From: SOKG01 sp964502665
GTDB taxonomy: Bacteria > Chloroflexota > Dehalococcoidia > SZUA-161
Direction: 5' to 3'
DNA: 13,110 nt
Assembly: GCA_964502665.1 (NCBI GenBank)
Contig: CAZCXP010000064.1
Location: 1-13,110, forward strand
Part shown: piece by piece, positions 1 through 6,847 of the stretch
Numbering within the stretch: the stretch's first letter is position 1
Layout: every line of letters starts with the position of its first letter
The notes under the pieces: model-generated
Told to the model about the DNA's origin: nothing
What the model saw: the letters and a program-made list of their open reading frames with translations, nothing else
The model's database searches: none
Program-made: the position numbers and the translations under genes

Positions 1-60
1 GTAGGGGCAGACCAGCGTGTCTGCCCTGATGAGAGGGCAATCACGTTGGATTGCCCCTAC
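1..60. repeat. 60-bp nested palindromic (MITE-like) repeat, full copy
   Basis: The outer ends are perfect inverted repeats: GTAGGGGCA (1-9) and TGCCCCTAC (52-60). Inside lie two hairpins: GGGCAGAC (5-12) with GTCTGCCC (19-26), and GGGCAATC (34-41) with GATTGCCC (48-55). The whole can therefore fold either as one long foldback or as two stem-loops. It has no coding capacity. The architecture is that of a miniature inverted-repeat or REP-type extragenic element. The window begins exactly at its first base, so the left flank and any target duplication cannot be seen. Confidence 0.8.
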
Positions 61-80
61 AAAACCGGGCGAACATACAC

Positions 81-123
81 GTAGGGGCAGACCAGCGTGT
101 CTGCCCTAATGAGGTGCAATCAC
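81..123. repeat. Degraded second copy of the 60-bp palindromic repeat
   Basis: Bases 81-107 are identical to bases 1-27, so the first hairpin (85-92 with 99-106) is intact. After that the copy decays: 108-123 still resembles 28-44, but the closing arm of the second hairpin and the right outer end are missing. It abuts the trpB ribosome binding site (GGAGG, 127-131), so the intact hairpin would lie in the trpB mRNA leader if transcription enters from upstream. The spacer between the two copies is 20 bp. Confidence 0.75.
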
Positions 124-136
124 AACGGAGGAAGAA

Positions 137-1327
137 TTGAAATTACCGGATGAACAAGGCCACTATGGACCCTATGGCGGCAAATTCGTGCCCGAGACAC
201 TCATGCCTGCCTTGAGCGAGCTTGAATCGGCCTATAGTCAGGCGTGCGCTGACGCAAACTTCTGGGAGCAGTTCAATTCGCTGTGCCGCGATTATGTTGG
301 CCGCCCCACACCCCTTTACCACGCCCAGAAACTGTCGCAAAAGCTCGGTGGGGCACAAATCCTGCTCAAGCGGGAGGACCTGGCTCATACCGGCGCCCAC
401 AAGATCAACAACACTCTCGGCCAGGGGCTGCTGGCTCTTCGAATGGGCAAGCGACGAGTGATAGCAGAGACCGGCGCCGGGCAACATGGTGTGGCGGTAG
501 CCACCGTATGCGCCATGTTGGGGCTAGACTGCGTTGTCTACATGGGCGAGGAGGACATTAGGCGCCAATCGCTGAATGTTTTCAGGATGAAACTGCTGGG
601 CGCTGAAGTACGCCCGGTTGCCTCGGGGAGCCGCACCCTTAAGGACGCTATTAATGAAGCTATCCGCGATTGGGTGACCAATGTGCGCACAACTCACTAT
701 CTGCTGGGCTCCGTCGTTGGCCCCCACCCCTATCCCATGATAGTGCGCGATTTCCAGTCGATAATCGGGCGAGAGACCAGAGAGCAGCTAATGGCAGCTC
801 ATGGAAGACTCCCCGACTACATAATTGCGTGTGTGGGCGGAGGCAGCAACGCTATCGGCATCTTCCACCCCTTCATCGATGAGCCCAGCGTGAAGCTGAT
901 CGGGGTCGAGGCAGCGGGGCTTGGCCTGGGCAGTGGAAACCATGCTGCCCCGTTGGTAGCTGGCAGCCCGGGCATACTCCACGGTGCCAAGTCCTATTTG
1001 TTGCAGGACCAACATGGCCAGGTGAGAGATACGCGCAGCATCGCCCCCGGCCTGGACTATCCTGGGGTAGGCCCCGAGCATAGCTACTACAAGGACAGCG
1101 GACGAGTAAGCTACGTCGCAGTCACCGACGACCAGGTGCTGGAGGGATTTCAGCTCCTGACCACGACCGAGGGCATAATCCCCGCCCTCGAGCCAGCCCA
1201 CGCTATATATTACGCCGCGCAAATAGCACCTGAACTGGACAAAAACACGCTTATGATAGTCAATATCTCCGGTCGAGGTGACAAGGACATTTCTATTGCG
1301 GCTGAGGCGTTAGGAATAAGCCTATGA
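137..1327 (+). CDS. trpB: Tryptophan synthase beta chain (TrpB1 type)
   Basis: Pyridoxal-phosphate enzyme that condenses indole with L-serine to give tryptophan, acting as the beta half of the cytoplasmic alpha2-beta2 complex. The 396-residue length is normal for the family. Visible motifs are the N-terminal DEQGHYGPYGGKFVPET, the PLP Schiff-base lysine K89 in HTGAHKINN, the catalytic glutamate E111 in AETGAGQHG, the phosphate-binding GGGSN loop at 234-238, and the C-terminal serine S378 in NISGRGDKD that contacts the PLP ring nitrogen in the family. The start is TTG at 137, chosen because GGAGG at 127-131 stands five bases upstream and the protein then begins as TrpB proteins usually do. Its stop overlaps the trpA start (ATGA, 1324-1327), which indicates translational coupling. 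No upstream trp gene lies in the window. Confidence 0.97.
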   Translation: MKLPDEQGHYGPYGGKFVPETLMPALSELESAYSQACADANFWEQFNSLCRDYVGRPTPLYHAQKLSQKLGGAQILLKREDLAHTGAHKINNTLGQGLLALRMGKRRVIAETGAGQHGVAVATVCAMLGLDCVVYMGEEDIRRQSLNVFRMKLLGAEVRPVASGSRTLKDAINEAIRDWVTNVRTTHYLLGSVVGPHPYPMIVRDFQSIIGRETREQLMAAHGRLPDYIIACVGGGSNAIGIFHPFIDEPSVKLIGVEAAGLGLGSGNHAAPLVAGSPGILHGAKSYLLQDQHGQVRDTRSIAPGLDYPGVGPEHSYYKDSGRVSYVAVTDDQVLEGFQLLTTTEGIIPALEPAHAIYYAAQIAPELDKNTLMIVNISGRGDKDISIAAEALGISL

Positions 1328-2124
1328 GTGCAATCAAGGATATCTTTGCTAAGAAGGGGCATAAGGCGCTTATTACCTACCTCACCGTAGGGTATCCCAA
1401 CGTGGAGACCACTCTGGAGATAGTTCCCCTGATAGCCTCTTCTGGATGCGACCTCGTTGAGCTGGGGATACCCTTCTCAGACCCCTTAGCCGATGGTACC
1501 ACGATCCAGAGGGCGAGCTATCATGCGCTAAAACAAGGGATCACCCCAGAACTCTGCCTCGAGGTAGCTCAGAAGCTAAGAGCACAGGTAGACATACCGC
1601 TCGTGTTCATGACCTATTTCAACCCGGTGCATAGATATGGGCTGGACGCCTTCTGCCGCGATTGTTCCCAAGCTGGCATCAGCGGACTGATCGTCCCCGA
1701 CCTGCCCCCCGAGGAAGGAGCGGAACTGGAGGACATCTCCCTGAGGCACGGCCTCGACCTTATCTACCTGCTTGCTCCCACGAGCACCGACGAACGCATC
1801 GACGTGGTTGCAGCGAGGTCGCGGGGGTTCATCTATCTTGTGTCGCTAACCGGGGTTACAGGGGCTCGGGACAGGTTACCTCAAGAGCTGGAAAGCTTCG
1901 TCTCAAGAGTGCGGCAGAGGGCCCGCCAGCCGCTCTGTGTCGGCTTCGGGATATCCACCCCGGACGAGGCACACCGGGTGGCAAAGGTAGCAGACGGAGT
2001 TATCATAGGCAGCCGTCTCATACAGTTGATTGAAGAAAAGGACCCGGCCGCCAAAGTTCGCTCTTTCATCCAGAGCCTGAGGGATGCCCTTTCTAACCAA
2101 GTCGAGAATCATGCTGGGAGCTGA
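1324..2124 (+). CDS. trpA: Tryptophan synthase alpha chain
   Basis: TIM-barrel enzyme that cleaves indole-3-glycerol phosphate to indole and glyceraldehyde 3-phosphate and passes the indole to TrpB. At 266 residues it is full length. The two catalytic acids are visible: E46 in VELGIPFSDP and D57 in DPLADGTT. Other family signatures are MTYFNP, IVPDLPPEE, LLAPTS, the phosphate-binding GFGIST and GVIIGSRLI near the C-terminus. The ATG overlaps the trpB stop by four bases, so the two subunits are probably made in equal amounts. The stop is followed by 77 bases before the trpB2 gene, on the same strand and probably the same transcript. Confidence 0.97.
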   Translation: MSAIKDIFAKKGHKALITYLTVGYPNVETTLEIVPLIASSGCDLVELGIPFSDPLADGTTIQRASYHALKQGITPELCLEVAQKLRAQVDIPLVFMTYFNPVHRYGLDAFCRDCSQAGISGLIVPDLPPEEGAELEDISLRHGLDLIYLLAPTSTDERIDVVAARSRGFIYLVSLTGVTGARDRLPQELESFVSRVRQRARQPLCVGFGISTPDEAHRVAKVADGVIIGSRLIQLIEEKDPAAKVRSFIQSLRDALSNQVENHAGS

Positions 2125-2133
2125 ACCGAGAAA

Positions 2134-2151
2134 AGGAGGTTTTCTATGTAG
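2134..2151 (+). promoter_or_regulatory. Strong ribosome binding site followed by a start-stop pair (ATG TAG)
   Basis: AGGAGG at 2134-2139 is followed, at an ideal six-base spacing, by ATG (2146-2148) and at once by the stop TAG (2149-2151). The real downstream gene has its own AGGAGG at 2191-2196. The start-stop is not in frame with trpB2. It may be a relic start or a minimal open reading frame that holds ribosomes between trpA and trpB2. The signals are seen in the sequence; any function is inferred. Confidence 0.35.
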
Positions 2152-2201
2152 CAGGCTACTTAGCTAGAGGTTTCAAGCCCACAAAATCAAAGGAGGCAAA
2201 A

Positions 2202-3560
2202 GTGGAGAGAACAATGTTTTTTCTCGAGCAGAAGGACATGCCAACCCATTGGTATAATATCCAGGCTGATTTGCCAGAGCCTCTGCCGCCACTGCTTCAT
2301 CCGGTGACAAAAGAGCCGACGCGGCTACCACCCCCTCTGTTTCCCGAGGCGCTTAACGAGCAGGAGTTCAGCAAGGAGCGCTGGATTGAAATCCCTGAGG
2401 AAGTGCAGGCTATTTACCGCACATGGAGACCAACAGTGCTACACCGGGCATATCGGCTCGAGAAGTCTTTGGACACACCGGCAAAGATCTTCTATAAGTA
2501 TGAAGGGACAAGCCAGGCCGGGAGCCACAAGCCGAATACTGCCGTGGCCCAGGCATATTACAACAAGAAGGAAGGGGTGAAACGCCTCACCACGGAGACC
2601 GGCGCCGGGCAGTGGGGCAGCGCCCTGTCGATGGGTTGCATGCTCTTCGGCCTGGAGCTAAAGGTCTATATGGTCAAGGTGAGTTACAACCAGAAGCCCT
2701 ACCGCCGCATCCTGATGGAGACGTGGGGGGCCAAATGTGTGCCTAGCCCCAGCGAGGACACCAATATAGGCCGCAGCTTCCTCAAGGAAGACCCCGAGTG
2801 CCCCGGCAGCCTCGGTATCGCCATCAGTGAGGCAGTGGAAGATGCCGCCGGCCGAGATGACACAAAATATTCGCTGGGAAGCGTTCTTAACCATGTCCTA
2901 CTTCATCAGACCATCGTAGGAGAGGAGACCAGGAAGCAAATGGAGATGGCAGATGCCTACCCCGACATTATCGTTGGCTGCATCGGCGGTGGGTCAAACT
3001 TCGCCGGGCAATTCCTGCCCTGGGTCAGAGATAAGATTAGCGGGGCGAAACCAGACCTGCGCATCATCTGTGTTGAGCCTACCGCTGCCCCTAGCCTGAC
3101 CAAGGGTCCTTATGCCTGGGATTACGGTGATGTCGCCGGGATGGCGCCAATCGCCCTGATGTATACACTGGGACATACCTTTATTCCGTCCCCGATTCAC
3201 GCCGGTGGGCTACGCTACCACGGGATGGCACCAATCATCTGCCACCTGTATAAGCTGGGGTTCGTCGAGGCGCGTGCGGAGAATCAGATAGCCACCTTTG
3301 AGGCAGGAGTGAAGTTTGCCCGAACCGAGGGCATTATCAGCGCTCCAGAGCCATGCCACAATATCAAGGTAGCTATTGATGAGGCACTCCGCTGCAGGGA
3401 GGCCGGTGAAGCAAAAACCATCCTCATAGCTCACAGCGGACACGGGCATTTCGACCTCGCAGCCTACGATGCCTACCTCACGGGCAAGCTCGAGGACTAC
3501 GAGTATCCCAAAGAGAAGGTGGAGGAAGCACTCAAGCAATTGCCCCAAGTACCGGCATAG
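2202..3560 (+). CDS. trpB2: TrpB2-type tryptophan synthase beta chain (TrpB-like PLP enzyme)
   Basis: PLP-dependent enzyme of the longer TrpB2 / TrpB-related group. It has 452 residues, against about 400 for TrpB1, with an extended N-terminus containing QADLPEPLPPLLHPVTKEP, as in that group. The PLP lysine is K110 in AGSHKPNTA, the catalytic glutamate E132 is in TETGAGQWG, the phosphate loop is CIGGGSNFAGQF, and the C-terminal PLP site is HSGHGHFD. TrpB2 enzymes make tryptophan from indole and serine (some were reported to use phosphoserine) and usually do not form the stable TrpA complex. The start is GTG at 2202 with AGGAGG at 2191-2196; the ATG at 2214 is a weaker alternative. It sits behind trpB-trpA, so the operon carries two beta chains. 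A strong hairpin follows at 3600-3651. Confidence 0.93.
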   Translation: MERTMFFLEQKDMPTHWYNIQADLPEPLPPLLHPVTKEPTRLPPPLFPEALNEQEFSKERWIEIPEEVQAIYRTWRPTVLHRAYRLEKSLDTPAKIFYKYEGTSQAGSHKPNTAVAQAYYNKKEGVKRLTTETGAGQWGSALSMGCMLFGLELKVYMVKVSYNQKPYRRILMETWGAKCVPSPSEDTNIGRSFLKEDPECPGSLGIAISEAVEDAAGRDDTKYSLGSVLNHVLLHQTIVGEETRKQMEMADAYPDIIVGCIGGGSNFAGQFLPWVRDKISGAKPDLRIICVEPTAAPSLTKGPYAWDYGDVAGMAPIALMYTLGHTFIPSPIHAGGLRYHGMAPIICHLYKLGFVEARAENQIATFEAGVKFARTEGIISAPEPCHNIKVAIDEALRCREAGEAKTILIAHSGHGHFDLAAYDAYLTGKLEDYEYPKEKVEEALKQLPQVPA

Positions 3561-3599
3561 GTGCTTCGCCCTGCTCAACTCAAGTTAGGTTGATGAAGA

Positions 3600-3651
3600 A
3601 GCGCGAGGTAAGCCTTGGCCGCCGAGTGGGGCTGAGGGCTTGCCTCGCGTT
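3600..3651 (+). terminator. Strong hairpin after trpB2, probable terminator
   Basis: CGCGAGGTAAGCC (3602-3614) pairs with GGCTTGCCTCGCG (3637-3649), giving 13 base pairs with one G-U. A further G-U and an A-U pair extend the stem outward to 3600 and 3651. The loop is 22 bases. It begins 40 bases past the trpB2 stop and separates the trp genes from meaB. No run of T follows, so it is not a textbook intrinsic terminator and may instead be an mRNA-stabilising 3' structure. Confidence 0.55.
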
Positions 3652-3761
3652 GGCTTCGCCTGCTGGTCTCGTCATCGACCCCCGGTAGCAATTGCACTCA
3701 GCTATACTCATCACAGGCTTCTCCCGCAAAGCCACTCATAATGAGGTCTCAGCTTATGCCA

Positions 3762-3791
3762 TTGCGCTCAAGGGGCCAAGGATGATATTAT
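3762..3791 (+). promoter_or_regulatory. Weak sigma70-like promoter candidate for meaB
   Basis: TTGCGC (3762-3767) and TATTAT (3786-3791) are separated by 18 bases. The -10 box matches five of six consensus bases, but the -35 box only three. It lies after the trpB2 hairpin and about 40 bases before the meaB start. The remainder of the 3561-3833 gap shows no convincing gene. Confidence 0.35.
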
Positions 3792-3833
3792 AAACTTACC
3801 CAAAGCGATAGCGTTTGAGATTGAGATTTGCAG

Positions 3834-4808
3834 ATGGAATTAGTTGAAAAGATGCTGGGCGGCGACGAGCGTTCCCTGTCACACCTTATTACCTTGGCGG
3901 AAAGGGATGCCCCGGAAGTGCCTCAGATAATGAAAGAGATCTGCTCCCGAACAGGGACGGCATACTGCATCGGCGTTACCGGCCCTCCTGGCAGCGGCAA
4001 GAGCACCCTTGTAGACAGGTTAACCGCCATAGCCAGGGGTAAGGGACTAGCGGTGGGTATAATCGCAGCCGATCCTACCAGTCCCTTCTCAGGAGGAGCA
4101 GTGCTTGGCGACCGCATACGGATGCAGCAGCACTATCTTGATAGCGGGGTTTTTATTCGCAGCATGGCAACAAGGGGCAGCCTCGGGGGGCTTCCCCACG
4201 CAGCCCGAAGGGTGACAAAGCTCCTAGATGCCTTCGGCAAAGATATCATAATACTGGAGACAGTGGGTGTAGGACAGACTGAGCTAGATGTCATAGAAGC
4301 TGCGGACACAACCATAGTAGTGCTGTTCCCCGGGGGTGGGGATGCAATCCAGACCATGAAGGCTGGTCTGATGGAAATTGCCGATATCTTCGTGGTCAAT
4401 AAGGCCGACCGCCAGGGCGCAGAGCAGGTGGTCGCTGAGCTTGAAGCAATGCTATCGCTGAGCCCCAAAGACTCCCAGTGGCAGGTGCCGGTTCTGACCA
4501 CCCAGGCAATCAATAACGTGGGCATTGAGGAGCTTTACCAGGAGATTGAAAGGCACCGCAGCGTCCTTGAGTCCACAGGGCAACTCTCCCGGCAGCGCCA
4601 CCAGCAATTGAAGAGGGAGCTGGTTCGAGCAATCGAGCAGGGGGTTAGTGAGCGGCTTTCCAAGCTAATGGTAAAAGACCAGGACCTGGCTGCGCTCTCG
4701 GAGAAAGTGGGAAGAGGCGAGATCGATCCCTATTCCACAGCCAGGGAGATCCTGGGGAATCAGGCCATGCTCAGGGATTGGCTATCCAAGCTGAAGGACG
4801 AAGGGTAG
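3834..4808 (+). CDS. meaB: MeaB/ArgK-family G3E GTPase (methylmalonyl-CoA mutase chaperone)
   Basis: P-loop GTPase of the ArgK/MeaB family. Family members gate cobalamin loading and protect B12-dependent acyl-CoA mutases, typically methylmalonyl-CoA mutase. Over 324 residues it shows Walker A GPPGSGKST at 50-58, the AADPTSPFSGGAVLGDR segment, SMATRGSLGGL, the switch/Walker B region ETVGVGQTE and the guanine-specificity motif NKAD at 189-192. A dimerisation-type helical tail follows. The ATG at 3834 was chosen; a TTG two codons earlier (3828) is possible. The ribosome binding site is weak (only a GAGA-like stretch). No mutase gene is visible here, so its partner must lie elsewhere. It is convergent with the response regulator gene across the false assembly gap. 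Confidence 0.93.
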   Translation: MELVEKMLGGDERSLSHLITLAERDAPEVPQIMKEICSRTGTAYCIGVTGPPGSGKSTLVDRLTAIARGKGLAVGIIAADPTSPFSGGAVLGDRIRMQQHYLDSGVFIRSMATRGSLGGLPHAARRVTKLLDAFGKDIIILETVGVGQTELDVIEAADTTIVVLFPGGGDAIQTMKAGLMEIADIFVVNKADRQGAEQVVAELEAMLSLSPKDSQWQVPVLTTQAINNVGIEELYQEIERHRSVLESTGQLSRQRHQQLKRELVRAIEQGVSERLSKLMVKDQDLAALSEKVGRGEIDPYSTAREILGNQAMLRDWLSKLKDEG

Positions 4809-4831
4809 CCGGAGAGACACAAAGCGATAAT

Positions 4832-4852
4832 AGCTGTACTAACGTTACAGCT
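4832..4852. terminator. Small hairpin between convergent meaB and the regulator gene
   Basis: AGCTGTA (4832-4838) and TACAGCT (4846-4852) form a perfect 7-bp stem with a 7-base loop, 23 bases after the meaB stop. TTCC follows on the + strand and TATTAT on the - strand, so it could act weakly in both directions. The right arm coincides with the start of the 55-bp duplicated assembly overlap. Confidence 0.4.
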
Positions 4853-4900
4853 TTCCTCTGACGCCTAACAGCCCCAGCCTGCGACGCACGATGTTCTGCC
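4846..4900. repeat. Left copy of a 55-bp duplication flanking the N gap (assembly overlap)
   Basis: These 55 bases are identical to 5001-5055 on the other side of the N run. Two contig ends sharing exactly one k-mer-length overlap is the usual signature of an unmerged join, not of a biological repeat. Confidence 0.9.
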
Positions 4901-5000
4901 NNNNNNNNNNNNNNNNNNNNNNNNNNNNNNNNNNNNNNNNNNNNNNNNNNNNNNNNNNNNNNNNNNNNNNNNNNNNNNNNNNNNNNNNNNNNNNNNNNNN
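4901..5000. other. Scaffold gap of exactly 100 N
   Basis: A run of 100 undetermined bases of placeholder length. Because 4846-4900 and 5001-5055 are identical, the gap probably holds no missing sequence: removing the Ns and one copy would leave about 106 bases between the meaB stop and the regulator stop. Confidence 0.95.
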
Positions 5001-5055
5001 TACAGCTTTCCTCTGACGCCTAACAGCCCCAGCCTGCGACGCACGATGTTCTGCC
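5001..5055. repeat. Right copy of the 55-bp duplication flanking the N gap
   Basis: Identical, base for base, to 4846-4900. It contains no gene; the - strand regulator gene ends at 5070, just beyond it. Confidence 0.9.
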
Positions 5056-5069
5056 CCGGTGCCTTCTCT

Positions 5070-5876
5070 CTAGTTGGTCGCTATTTCGGCAAAAGAGGCA
5101 GGGAAGTAGCTTCCTCCGTATACACTCCTTATGCCAGTTACGAGCTCCGAACTGGCGGCCCGCTTAGGAACAAATCCGCAAGCCCCCATATTCTTGGCAG
5201 CAACCATGTTTTCATCCTCGTCATACTGTGTCAGAATCAGGACCTTTATCTGAGGGCATTCCTGGCAGATTCGCTTCGTCGCTTCAAGCCCGCTCATCAC
5301 AGGCATGACGATGTCCACCAACGCCACGTTCGGCAACAGCCTCAGCGCCTTCTCAAGCGCATCTTGCCCGTTAACCGCCTCCCCTACAACACTAATGTCC
5401 TTATGCAGCGCCAGGACCCCACTTATTCCTTCCCTGACCATAGTATGATCATCCGCTACCAGCACTCTTATCATTCTGGTCGCCTGCTCCAGCAGGCTTT
5501 GAATTCTGGGCACCAGTGAAGACGGCTCAATGGGCTTGGTTACATAGTCGTCTGACTCCAATTGCATCCCCTCAAACCTTCTCCATCCCTTGGTGGATCG
5601 TTCCTCATACCGGGCATCGATCACCATGAGCGGTATGTCTTTGTAGTGGAGATGCTGCTTCAGCCACTCATGCACGGAGAATGCCTGCCCCGCTGGAGTT
5701 AACGTCCCCAGAACAATGGCGTCGGGCCCCAATCTCACCAGCTCCTGAGCCTGTGCCTTGCTGGAGGCGGTCATGACCTGGTAGGCTTTGCCTTCCAAGG
5801 TCATGCGGCAAGCCTCCGCAAAATCAAGCTCGTCGTCTATGACCAAGATTTTCTCCCTTTTCTGCTTCTTCCCCAT
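5070..5876 (-). CDS. Tandem-receiver response regulator without DNA-binding domain
   Basis: A 268-residue protein made of two receiver domains. The first (about 8-130) keeps the acidic pair D14-D15 and the lysine K114 in VTKPIE, but the phosphoacceptor position is glycine (G57 in DAIVLGTLTP), so it is probably a pseudo-receiver. The second (about 136-262) is complete: D142-D143, phosphoacceptor D188 in ALVDIVMP, T216 in LTQYDED and K238 in VPKRAA. It is of the NarL/FixJ type, yet the protein stops right after the receiver with no helix-turn-helix, and none is evident in the sequence downstream. It probably acts by protein contact or as a phosphate sink. The ATG at 5876 follows GGAGGTGA (5883-5890). 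It lies 68 bases after metF on the same strand and is likely co-transcribed with it. Confidence 0.88.
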   Translation of the reverse strand: MGKKQKREKILVIDDELDFAEACRMTLEGKAYQVMTASSKAQAQELVRLGPDAIVLGTLTPAGQAFSVHEWLKQHLHYKDIPLMVIDARYEERSTKGWRRFEGMQLESDDYVTKPIEPSSLVPRIQSLLEQATRMIRVLVADDHTMVREGISGVLALHKDISVVGEAVNGQDALEKALRLLPNVALVDIVMPVMSGLEATKRICQECPQIKVLILTQYDEDENMVAAKNMGACGFVPKRAASSELVTGIRSVYGGSYFPASFAEIATN

Positions 5877-5944
5877 TTTCTCTCACCTCCATTTAGATTT
5901 GGTTAGCCTGTCCAACTCCGGCTGCGCCTCAGCTAAGCGCTACC

Positions 5945-6847
5945 CTACACGTGCACATCGACCAATCCAGCCGCCTCCAAGATCTCAGGCACAACCCCTT
6001 CATTGCCTACTGCCATAACATGGACGCCGTGACATAGCTTTTCCTCCCTTATCGTCCTTATCAACCCTGCGGCAATCTCGATTCCCTTCTGGAGTCCTTT
6101 CCCCTTCTCCGCGGTAGCAAGCTCATCGATAACGGGCTGGGAAACAATTATTCCGGGGACATTATCGTTCATGTAGCGAGCCATCCTTGCTGAGGCGAGC
6201 ACTATGATGCCAGCCAGGATTTTGACATCGAACTGGGAGGCATACTGCATGAACCTGCGAAGGCTTCCCAGGTCGAAAATGCCCTGGGTTTGGAAAAACT
6301 GCGCCCCAGCAGCGACCTTCTTGTCAAACTTGATAAGCTGCGGTTCGATGAAATCTGCCTCTGGATGAACCGAGGCACCGATACAGAATTTGGGTGCACC
6401 TTTGAGCTCGTTCCCCCCCATGTCTGTCCCCGATTCCATCGTCCTGATCATCCTCAGCAACTGCACAGAATCGAGGTCGAAGACGGGCTTTGCTTCCTTA
6501 TGGTCCCCCACATCGATAGAATCACCGGTAAGGCAGAGCACATTGCCAATACCCCGGGAGTATGCCACAAGAAGGTCTGCTTGAATCGCCAGGCGGTTGC
6601 GATCACGGCAGGTCACCTGAAGGATAGGCTCACCGCCGTATTCCTTCACCAGCAGACAGCCCCCTAGTGACGCAAAACGCATTACTGAGCTTTGACCATC
6701 GGTAACGTTGATGGCATCAACCCTGTCCTTGAGCAAATCTATGTGATGGATCATCTCCGAGGTATCCGTACCCTTGGGAGGCCCGATCTCTGTTGTTACC
6801 AGGAACTCATCTGAGCCGAGTTTCTCCTCAAACAAAGAGTTACTCAT
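5945..6847 (-). CDS. metF: Methylenetetrahydrofolate reductase (MetF)
   Basis: TIM-barrel enzyme reducing 5,10-methylene-tetrahydrofolate to 5-methyl-tetrahydrofolate, the last folate step of the methyl branch of the Wood-Ljungdahl pathway and the source of methyl groups for methionine. At 300 residues it has normal length for a bacterial MetF. Visible signatures are TTEIGPPKG near the N-terminus (E20 in the place of the catalytic glutamate), NVTDGQSS, the CLTGDS segment (D109, at the flavin-contacting aspartate position) and GAQFFQTQGIFD. The ATG at 6847 overlaps the last eight bases of metV, with a G-rich ribosome binding site inside the metV end. The immediate pairing with metV suggests the MetVF type, in which electrons come through an iron-sulfur partner and not by direct NAD(P)H binding. 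Confidence 0.93.
   Translation of the reverse strand: MSNSLFEEKLGSDEFLVTTEIGPPKGTDTSEMIHHIDLLKDRVDAINVTDGQSSVMRFASLGGCLLVKEYGGEPILQVTCRDRNRLAIQADLLVAYSRGIGNVLCLTGDSIDVGDHKEAKPVFDLDSVQLLRMIRTMESGTDMGGNELKGAPKFCIGASVHPEADFIEPQLIKFDKKVAAGAQFFQTQGIFDLGSLRRFMQYASQFDVKILAGIIVLASARMARYMNDNVPGIIVSQPVIDELATAEKGKGLQKGIEIAAGLIRTIREEKLCHGVHVMAVGNEGVVPEILEAAGLVDVHV

Noticed and set aside
1..123. CRISPR-like direct repeat (27 bp, twice, 53-bp spacing)
   Set aside because: Only two copies, the unit is a full nested palindrome with a related middle section, and there are no cas genes; a MITE/REP-type repeat explains it.
788..1222. 144-residue open frame on the - strand
   Set aside because: Antisense to trpB, which has all its catalytic motifs in the other strand.
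5046..5519. 157-residue open frame on the + strand beginning in the duplicated assembly overlap
   Set aside because: Antisense to the double-receiver protein, and its start depends on the assembly artefact.
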